A stretch of DNA of 41,744 nucleotides from Bacteroidales bacterium (lineage in GTDB: Bacteria; Bacteroidota; Bacteroidia; Bacteroidales; UBA4181): assembly GCA_031275285.1 (NCBI GenBank), contig JAISOY010000139.1, positions 1 to 41,744 on the forward strand, written 5' to 3'. Position 1 is the stretch's first letter. Every line of letters starts with the position of its first letter. Of this stretch, positions 33,054-38,828 are shown piece after piece. The notes under the pieces are model-generated. The model was not told where the DNA came from. It saw nothing but the letters and a program-made list of their open reading frames with translations, and ran no database searches. Position numbers and translations under genes: made by a program.

Positions 33054-33860
33054 TTACTTTATCGCCTTTACTTTCAGACCGGTTCCTGTTTTATGGATAG
33101 AATGGACATCCCACAAATTCAACAGGAGACAAAATGGAAATACCAGTAAATAATAAAAGGGCAAAAGAATCAGGAATAATTTGGATGCATTCAATATCAA
33201 CAATGGATATTTCATGGAAAACAGCCACGATACATGCCCTGGTGTACCGTAAGTATATTTTACGTCTACCTGGGAAAATCCGGCACGTTTCAATTTATCA
33301 CGGATCTCATCTATATTGTATCCATCCCGTACATGCTCATCGATGAATGATCCATGATGTTCGTCAGCACCAGAACCACCCTGGTCAGACGGAGTGGAGA
33401 TCAACATGATCCCTCCCTCCTTAAGGGAAAGGTGGATATTTTTAAAAACAGCCACATCGTCCAGGATATGCTCCATCACATCCACCGAAATCGCCAGATG
33501 ATATGATTCCGGTTCTGAAAACTTCGTAAGATCGGCTACTTCAAAATGTACCTGACCGCCTTTTCCTATTTGTGCAAAAAAACGATTGCAATCGTCTACC
33601 TGTTCTGTTTTTACATCCACTGCCTTGATTTTCCAGCTACGGGATAATCTGGACATAAAATAAGTATATTGTCCGAATCCGGCACCTGCATCCAACACAG
33701 ATGCATCAGCCGGCATTGTCCTTTTCAATTGACGAAGTTCCCTTTTGATATGCCAGGCTCTCAACAACAAGAGATCAAGCAAGCAATAGAACAACTTACG
33801 CATGAAAGGACGGCGGTTGAATACCTCACCCAAAGTTCTTTTTACATTATCGTATTGCAT
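33054..33860 (-). CDS. Class I SAM-dependent methyltransferase
   Basis: A 268-residue protein. Motif I is SVLDAGAGFGQYTYFM, with the acidic residue ending strand 2 in KAVDVKTEQVDD; the motif IV region is YHLAISVDVMEHI, followed by the post-motif GGIMLISTPSDQGGSGADEHH. The C-terminal 60 residues are strongly hydrophobic (LLILNASKLFLILLPFYYLL, then VFPFCLLLNLW), suggesting attachment to the membrane and a lipid or quinone-like substrate; substrate cannot be named. It starts one base after rbfA ends and stops two bases before the CapA-like gene. Confidence 0.88.
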   Translation of the reverse strand: MQYDNVKRTLGEVFNRRPFMRKLFYCLLDLLLLRAWHIKRELRQLKRTMPADASVLDAGAGFGQYTYFMSRLSRSWKIKAVDVKTEQVDDCNRFFAQIGKGGQVHFEVADLTKFSEPESYHLAISVDVMEHILDDVAVFKNIHLSLKEGGIMLISTPSDQGGSGADEHHGSFIDEHVRDGYNIDEIRDKLKRAGFSQVDVKYTYGTPGHVSWLFSMKYPLLILNASKLFLILLPFYYLLVFPFCLLLNLWDVHSIHKTGTGLKVKAIK

Positions 33861-33861
33861 A

Positions 33862-34206
33862 TTAATCCTTTAGAAGTTCATCAATATGCGCAGCATAATC
33901 CAGGCTATCATCGATAAAAAATGCCAGTTCAGGTACAATGCGTAACTGATGACGTACTTTCTTCCCCAGTTCATGACGGATATGTTTCACATAAAGTTGG
34001 AAATTGTCCAGAAACTTGTCGGACCCATCAGAAGGAAAAACACTGAGGTATACTTTAGCCAGGCTCAGGTCCGGGCTCATACGTACTACGGTAACAGTGA
34101 TCATTTTACCCTGGGTAGCCTCTTTGGTCAGGTGTTGTATGATTTCGCTCAGGTCTTTTTGTATCTGACGCGCTACTTTTTGTTGACGAGTGGTTTCCAT
34201 ATTCAA
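33862..34206 (-). CDS. rbfA: 30S ribosome-binding factor A
   Basis: RbfA binds the neck of the immature 30S subunit and aids 16S rRNA 5'-end processing, especially in the cold. At 114 residues with a single KH-like fold it matches the family: RQQKVARQIQKDLSEII at the start, VTVVRMSPDLSLAKVYLSVF in the middle and RIVPELAFFIDDSLDYAAHI near the end. It opens the group rbfA, methyltransferase, capA-like, rnhB, all within six bases of each other. Immediately before its start codon lies copy 3 of the dispersed repeat, only five bases from the ATG, so its promoter or leader must overlap that repeat. Confidence 0.96.
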   Translation of the reverse strand: MNMETTRQQKVARQIQKDLSEIIQHLTKEATQGKMITVTVVRMSPDLSLAKVYLSVFPSDGSDKFLDNFQLYVKHIRHELGKKVRHQLRIVPELAFFIDDSLDYAAHIDELLKD

Positions 34207-34211
34207 TGATT

Positions 34212-34305
34212 TTAAGCACTCAGTGCTATTTATTGTTTTCTTAAGTCACATTGATCAAATTGATTACGTTCAACAATATGACATTAATTGTTTTATATTA
34301 CTTAA
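34212..34305 (+). repeat. Dispersed ~93-bp intergenic repeat, copy 3
   Basis: Starts TTAAGCACTCAGTGCTATTT and ends TATATTACTTAA. Close to copy 1: only a few substitutions and one missing base. The palindrome AGCACT-C-AGTGCT lies 10-22 bases before the rbfA start codon. Confidence 0.85.
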
Positions 34306-34348
34306 ATATAAAAATAGACGAAAATTCCAATAGAGACAGAATAGCGAT

Positions 34349-34966
34349 CTATTGCCTGTCTCCTGATTTTTCCCGTTTCCTCTTTTTTTCCTTATATAAA
34401 CGGGCTTTTCGTTCTACAAAAATAGATGTCCTGAGCCTGATAATATAACATTGTATCCCTATGATAACTCCCAGTATGGCACCGCATAAAATATCCAGAG
34501 GATAATGCACACCAAGGTATATTCTACTATAAGACACAATAATGGCCCATATATACAAAAGTATACTCCATTTCGGATTTCTGATCTGGTGGGCAAGAAA
34601 TGTCGCCACTGCAAACACATTGGCAGCATGTGAAGATACAAAGCCATAAGCCCCTCCCCGGTAACCTTTTACAGTGTGTACCAATTCTCCAATTTCAACA
34701 TTGCGGGTAGGGCGCGGACGCTCTACTAAATCTTTGATCAGTCCGGAAATCTGGTCGGCCAACACAATAGTCAAGGTTAAAAACAAAAGGGTATAAAGGA
34801 AGCGGAACCGCCTTTCTTTATATATAATTAAGATCAATAAAACCAGATATAATGGTATCCATGTCTTGGTCTGGGAAATCCACCACATGACATGATCCAG
34901 CCATGGCGCATGCAGGCCGTTTAAAAACAAGAAAATATCCCTATCTAATTCTAATAACCAATTCAT
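34349..34966 (-). CDS. PAP2-family membrane phosphatase
   Basis: A 205-residue integral membrane phosphatase with about five hydrophobic helices. The three phosphatase motifs are present: KDLVERPRPT (motif 1), GFVSSHAANVFA (motif 2, with Ser replacing the usual Pro and Ala after the His) and SRIYLGVHYPLDILCGAI (motif 3, catalytic His and Asp). Such enzymes dephosphorylate undecaprenyl pyrophosphate, phosphatidic acid or lipid A; the substrate here is not determined. The basic tail (VERKARLYKEKKRKREKS) lies in the cytoplasm. It follows obgE by 10 bases, in the group hpt, adk, obgE, pap2. Confidence 0.9.
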   Translation of the reverse strand: MNWLLELDRDIFLFLNGLHAPWLDHVMWWISQTKTWIPLYLVLLILIIYKERRFRFLYTLLFLTLTIVLADQISGLIKDLVERPRPTRNVEIGELVHTVKGYRGGAYGFVSSHAANVFAVATFLAHQIRNPKWSILLYIWAIIVSYSRIYLGVHYPLDILCGAILGVIIGIQCYIIRLRTSIFVERKARLYKEKKRKREKSGDRQ

Positions 34967-34976
34967 TGAAATTATT

Positions 34977-35981
34977 TCAATCAGAATTCAACAATTCCCA
35001 AATTTTGTCCTTTAATTCCATTAATCCGGCTTGTGCTACTGATGAGATGAAAACAGATGAAGGGAATTCGGGTAATGCTCCGATTTCTCTTTTAATTTCT
35101 TCTGTCAGTTCTTCATCCAGCATATCACATTTACTGATTGCCACCAAACGTTTTTTGTCCAATAACTCGGGATTATACTCCTTTAATTCGTTAAGTAAGA
35201 TATGGTATTCTTCTCCGATATTTTTACTATCTGCAGGAATCAGGAACAAAAGCATCGAATTTCGCTCTATATGCCTTAAGAAACGGATACCCAGTCCCCT
35301 TCCCTGATGAGCGCCTTCTATAATTCCCGGAATATCTGCTACGACAAATGACCGGTTTTCCCGGTACGGAACCATTCCCAGGTTAGGCACCAGTGTAGTA
35401 AACGGGTAATCTGCAATTTCAGGCTTAGCAGCGGATATTACCGATAATAAAGTAGACTTACCTGCATTGGGGAATCCGACTAAACCGACGTCTGCCAGAA
35501 TCTTCAATTCCAGGACTTTCCAACTCTCTTCTCCCGGTTCTCCCGGTTGCGCATATCGTGGAGCCTGATTGGTAGGTGATTTGAAATGATCATTACCCAA
35601 GCCACCTCTACCGCCTTTGGAAAGAATGCATGTTTCACCATGCCGGGTAATTTCAAAAAGCATTTCACCGCTTTCGGCATCACGGGCAACAGTACCCAGC
35701 GGAACTTCTATAATTTTATCTTCACCATCAGCTCCGGTTTTTAACGCACTTCCCCCATTTTGTCCATTCCCTGCAAAAACATGGCGCTGGTATTTCAGAT
35801 GTATCAATGTCCATAGCTGGCTATTACCCTTCACGATTACATGTCCGCCTCGTCCTCCGTCACCTCCGTCAGGGCCGCCTTTGGTCGTTAGGCGGTCACG
35901 GTGGAAATGGGCAGAACCAGCGCCCCCATTGCCTGAACGACAACAGATTTTCACATAATCGACAAAATTAGATTCAGCCAT
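34977..35981 (-). CDS. obgE: GTPase Obg/CgtA
   Basis: A 334-residue ribosome-associated GTPase involved in 50S maturation and stress response. The glycine-rich Obg domain (1-160) is plain: [38 protein letters not shown] and [15 protein letters not shown]. The GTPase domain has the P-loop [12 protein letters not shown], switch [30 protein letters not shown] and SKCDMLD. The C-terminal OCT domain of some homologues is absent, which is common in this phylum. Its ATG shares one base with the adk stop codon (TAATG), so translation is coupled. Confidence 0.97.
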   Translation of the reverse strand: MAESNFVDYVKICCRSGNGGAGSAHFHRDRLTTKGGPDGGDGGRGGHVIVKGNSQLWTLIHLKYQRHVFAGNGQNGGSALKTGADGEDKIIEVPLGTVARDAESGEMLFEITRHGETCILSKGGRGGLGNDHFKSPTNQAPRYAQPGEPGEESWKVLELKILADVGLVGFPNAGKSTLLSVISAAKPEIADYPFTTLVPNLGMVPYRENRSFVVADIPGIIEGAHQGRGLGIRFLRHIERNSMLLFLIPADSKNIGEEYHILLNELKEYNPELLDKKRLVAISKCDMLDEELTEEIKREIGALPEFPSSVFISSVAQAGLMELKDKIWELLNSD

Positions 35982-36577
35982 TAAGCAACCAGGTCATTAT
36001 TATCTTTACAATTATTCACATGTTGGTGCAACCGGTTAAAAATATCTTCGATAGGACCGGATCCATTGATCGGATGATATTTTTCCTGAGCCTGATAATA
36101 CTCGATAAGAGGTTCGGTCTTTTTGTGATAGACATCAATCCTGTTCTTTATTACATCGATTGACTGGTCATCAACACGACCGGAATCTTTACCTCTTTTC
36201 AACAGGCGATCGGTCAATTCATCCATGGTTACATCTAATGCTACCATAGATGAAATATGCATCCCTTTTTCTTCCATTAGTTGATCGAGCGCTTTAGCCT
36301 GCGCCTGGGTACGCGGATATCCGTCGAAAATAAACCCTTTTGCATCAGCGTATTTTTCAATCTGTTCCCGAATCATGTCAATCACGACATCATCCGGAAC
36401 CAATTCGCCACGATCAATTTTTTTTTGCGCAAGTTTCCCTAACTCGGTTCCTTGTGCAATTTCCTGCCGTAAGATCTCTCCTGTGGATAAATGTACCAGT
36501 TCATGCTTATCGGCGAGTAATGTTGCCTGGGTACCCTTCCCCGCTCCGGGCGCCCCAAATAATACAATATTTAACAT
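35981..36577 (-). CDS. adk: Adenylate kinase, short-lid type
   Basis: Balances AMP, ADP and ATP. A 198-residue protein with P-loop [17 protein letters not shown]-binding [12 protein letters not shown] and [17 protein letters not shown]. The LID is the short form without a zinc or long insert ([17 protein letters not shown]), normal for Bacteroidota. The terminal residues after [11 protein letters not shown] are variable. It lies between hpt (34 bases upstream) and obgE (one-base overlap). The two preceding purine and nucleotide genes (hpt, and divergent purE) make this a small nucleotide cluster. Confidence 0.96.
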   Translation of the reverse strand: MLNIVLFGAPGAGKGTQATLLADKHELVHLSTGEILRQEIAQGTELGKLAQKKIDRGELVPDDVVIDMIREQIEKYADAKGFIFDGYPRTQAQAKALDQLMEEKGMHISSMVALDVTMDELTDRLLKRGKDSGRVDDQSIDVIKNRIDVYHKKTEPLIEYYQAQEKYHPINGSGPIEDIFNRLHQHVNNCKDNNDLVA

Positions 36578-36611
36578 TTTTGCTTACTCAAAAAATTATA
36601 TCATTCTTCGA

Positions 36612-37151
36612 TTATTTGACAATGGAATAAATATCTTCAAAATTACGTCCATACCCATTATAATCCAATCCCCATCCGACAACAAAATCATTGGGTATCT
36701 CTATTCCCACATAATCAATGGCAATACTTTTACGATACGATTGGGGTTTGAACAACAAAGAAGCTACAGCAATACTGGCCGGTTTATAGTTTGACTTGAT
36801 TTGTTTCATGATATTGGACAATGTAAACCCAGTATCAACAATATCTTCAACTAAAACAACATGTTTACCGTTCAGGTCTTCTTTAAGACCGATCAACTCC
36901 TTTACAATTCCTTCAGTAGTATCACCCTGATAGGAATTGACTTTTACAAATGAAATGCGACACAGTGGTTTGATCTTGCGAACAAGATCCGAAGCAAACA
37001 TAAAAGATCCGTTTAAAACAGCAATGAAAAGGATTTCTTTTCCTTCATAATCACTATTGATCCTGTCTGCAATATGTTCAATACTGTTTTTTACCTGCGA
37101 ACCACTGATGATCATTTTAAATTTTTTATCCGATAATGATACTGTCCTCAA
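36612..37151 (-). CDS. hpt: Hypoxanthine phosphoribosyltransferase
   Basis: Salvages hypoxanthine and guanine to IMP and GMP using PRPP. The PRPP-binding loop is HVVLVEDIVDTGFTLSNIMK; other family blocks are FIAVLNGSFMFASDLVRK, SYQGDTTEG and DFVVGWGLDYNGYGRN, where an aromatic residue stacks on the base. Length 179 is typical. The first in-frame ATG (37115) would cut the conserved N-terminal strand VSLSDKKFKMII, so I use the TTG at 37151; no other start exists upstream in this frame. It opens the group hpt, adk, obgE, pap2. Its promoter overlaps that of purE. Confidence 0.94.
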   Translation of the reverse strand: MRTVSLSDKKFKMIISGSQVKNSIEHIADRINSDYEGKEILFIAVLNGSFMFASDLVRKIKPLCRISFVKVNSYQGDTTEGIVKELIGLKEDLNGKHVVLVEDIVDTGFTLSNIMKQIKSNYKPASIAVASLLFKPQSYRKSIAIDYVGIEIPNDFVVGWGLDYNGYGRNFEDIYSIVK

Positions 37152-37216
37152 ACTCTTGTGGTTTTTTATGATGGATAATTCGGTTTAAACTTGTTGGTGG
37201 CTATATTAACTTATGT

Positions 37217-37242
37217 TACTTTTGCCTGAAATAACAAATATA
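37217..37242. promoter_or_regulatory. Back-to-back promoters of hpt (minus) and purE (plus)
   Basis: TACTTTTG (37217-37224, plus strand) is an exact -7 element for purE, 29 bases before its ATG. TATATTTG (37235-37242, minus strand) is an exact -7 element for hpt, 84 bases before its TTG. The predicted start sites are within about 5 bases, so polymerase cannot occupy both at once. Confidence 0.6.
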
Positions 37243-37252
37243 TAAATTTTTT

Positions 37253-37765
37253 ATGAATGCAAAGGTAAGCATAATTATGGGAAGTACATCGGATTTACCG
37301 ATAATGGAAAAAGCAGCAAAAGTAATCAACGACTTTCACATACCTTTTGAGTTGCATGCATTGTCCGCCCACCGTACTCCCCAGCAGGCCATGGATTTTG
37401 CACGTGGCGCATATAAAAGAGGTATACGGGTGATCATAGCAGGTGCCGGAGGAGCAGCACATTTACCCGGTGTTATAGCAGCATTAACACCCCTACCGGT
37501 AATCGGAGTTCCGATCAAAGCATCCATCTCTATTGACGGATGGGATTCTATTCTTTCTATATTACAAATGCCTCCGGGTATTCCGGTCGCGACAGTAGGG
37601 CTGGATGGCGCACAAAATGCCGGGATCCTGGCTTCTCAGATCTTAGCGGTGGCAGATAACGAATTGATGGATAAAATTGTTGCTTTCAAAGCCGGACTAG
37701 AAAAAAAGATCGTACAGGCAAACAACGAACTGGCTTCTGTTAAATTCGAATACAAAACAAACTGA
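37253..37765 (+). CDS. purE: N5-carboxyaminoimidazole ribonucleotide mutase (class I PurE)
   Basis: Moves the carboxylate of N5-CAIR to C4 in de novo purine synthesis. At 170 residues it is one compact domain. Substrate-binding blocks are IIMGSTSDLPIMEKAAKV, HALSAHRTPQQAMDFA (catalytic His in SAHRTP) and IAGAGGAAHLPGVIAALT, then PVIGVPIKAS and QMPPGIPVATV. The Ser-Asp in GSTSDLP and the SAHRTP form mark class I. It reads away from hpt and ends 16 bases from convergent aroB. No purK is next to it in this window. Confidence 0.97.
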   Translation: MNAKVSIIMGSTSDLPIMEKAAKVINDFHIPFELHALSAHRTPQQAMDFARGAYKRGIRVIIAGAGGAAHLPGVIAALTPLPVIGVPIKASISIDGWDSILSILQMPPGIPVATVGLDGAQNAGILASQILAVADNELMDKIVAFKAGLEKKIVQANNELASVKFEYKTN

Positions 37766-37781
37766 ATAAAAAAAGAATGTG

Positions 37782-38816
37782 TTAACGGATATATGCAGGA
37801 AGCTTTTCCTTAATGGTTTCAATCGAAGTTTTCTGTATTTCCGTTTTCCCTATTTCGTTCAGTAATACGAGATAAATAAATTCGTTTTCCCGTTTTTTAT
37901 CTTTGACCAATCCCTGAAATACTTCTTCAACGGAAGCCTGGGTAACCACGGGAAGACCCAAGCGAATGAGAAGCTGTTCAAGCCGGTCTAATTGTTCACA
38001 AGGAAAACCACACTCTCCGGCAGACCACCGTGCAGCAATCATCATACCGATACTTACCGCTTCACCATGGCTAACACCGCCTAAAATTTCAATGGCATGG
38101 CCAAAAGTATGCCCAAAATTAAGAATACGACGCTCTCCCTCTTCTTTTTCATCCTGTTCTACGAACTTTGCCTTTATTTTTACTGATTCGGTTACTAAAT
38201 ATAATAATACATCCGGATCCCGTTCGGAAGCCCTACCTGCATTCTGTTCCAGATAAGTAAAAAAATCCGCGTCACGAATGGCTGCGGCTTTGACTATTTC
38301 AGCAAATCCGGAAATAAATTCTTTATGAGGCAGTGTCTGCAACATTTGCGGGTCACAAAGCACAAACCGCGGCTGGTTGAAAGTACCGATCATATTCTTA
38401 TATCCACCGAAATTTATGCCGTTCTTTCCTCCTACACTGGCATCAACCTGTGAAAGAAGTGTTGTGGATACAAATCCGAAAGGCACTCCCCTCATATAGG
38501 TAGATGCGGCAAATCCGGCCACATCACAAACAATACCCCCTCCGACAGCAACAATGAAACTATTACGGTCGGCATTGAAATGCAATAACCGTTCATAGAT
38601 GTATTGTAATGTGTCTATGGTTTTGTTTTGTTCTCCTATGCCTATTTCAATGATCGGATACTTGTCCAGAAATTCGTGGTAGTGTTTCCTGAGATGAGCA
38701 TCAGTCACCATAATGATCTGCCTGTTTTCAGGTAAATGCCGGGACAGGTTCAGGTATGATTCACCTACCAGTACCTCTGATGTTGCATCCTTTGTTTGTA
38801 TGACTAGTTGAAACAT
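37782..38816 (-). CDS. aroB: 3-dehydroquinate synthase
   Basis: Second step of the shikimate pathway, converting DAHP to 3-dehydroquinate with NAD and a divalent metal. The NAD-binding region is AVGGGIVCDVAGFAASTYMR; then TTLLSQVDASVGGKNGIN and the metal-ligand blocks (Glu in KAAAIRDADFF region, His in LNFGHTFGHAIE and GVSHGEAVSIGMM). Length 344 is normal for Bacteroidota. It begins 12 bases after the ileS stop codon and is probably co-transcribed. Convergent with purE at 16 bases, with no clear terminator between them. Confidence 0.96.
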   Translation of the reverse strand: MFQLVIQTKDATSEVLVGESYLNLSRHLPENRQIIMVTDAHLRKHYHEFLDKYPIIEIGIGEQNKTIDTLQYIYERLLHFNADRNSFIVAVGGGIVCDVAGFAASTYMRGVPFGFVSTTLLSQVDASVGGKNGINFGGYKNMIGTFNQPRFVLCDPQMLQTLPHKEFISGFAEIVKAAAIRDADFFTYLEQNAGRASERDPDVLLYLVTESVKIKAKFVEQDEKEEGERRILNFGHTFGHAIEILGGVSHGEAVSIGMMIAARWSAGECGFPCEQLDRLEQLLIRLGLPVVTQASVEEVFQGLVKDKKRENEFIYLVLLNEIGKTEIQKTSIETIKEKLPAYIR

Positions 38817-38828
38817 TTGCCCGGAAAA

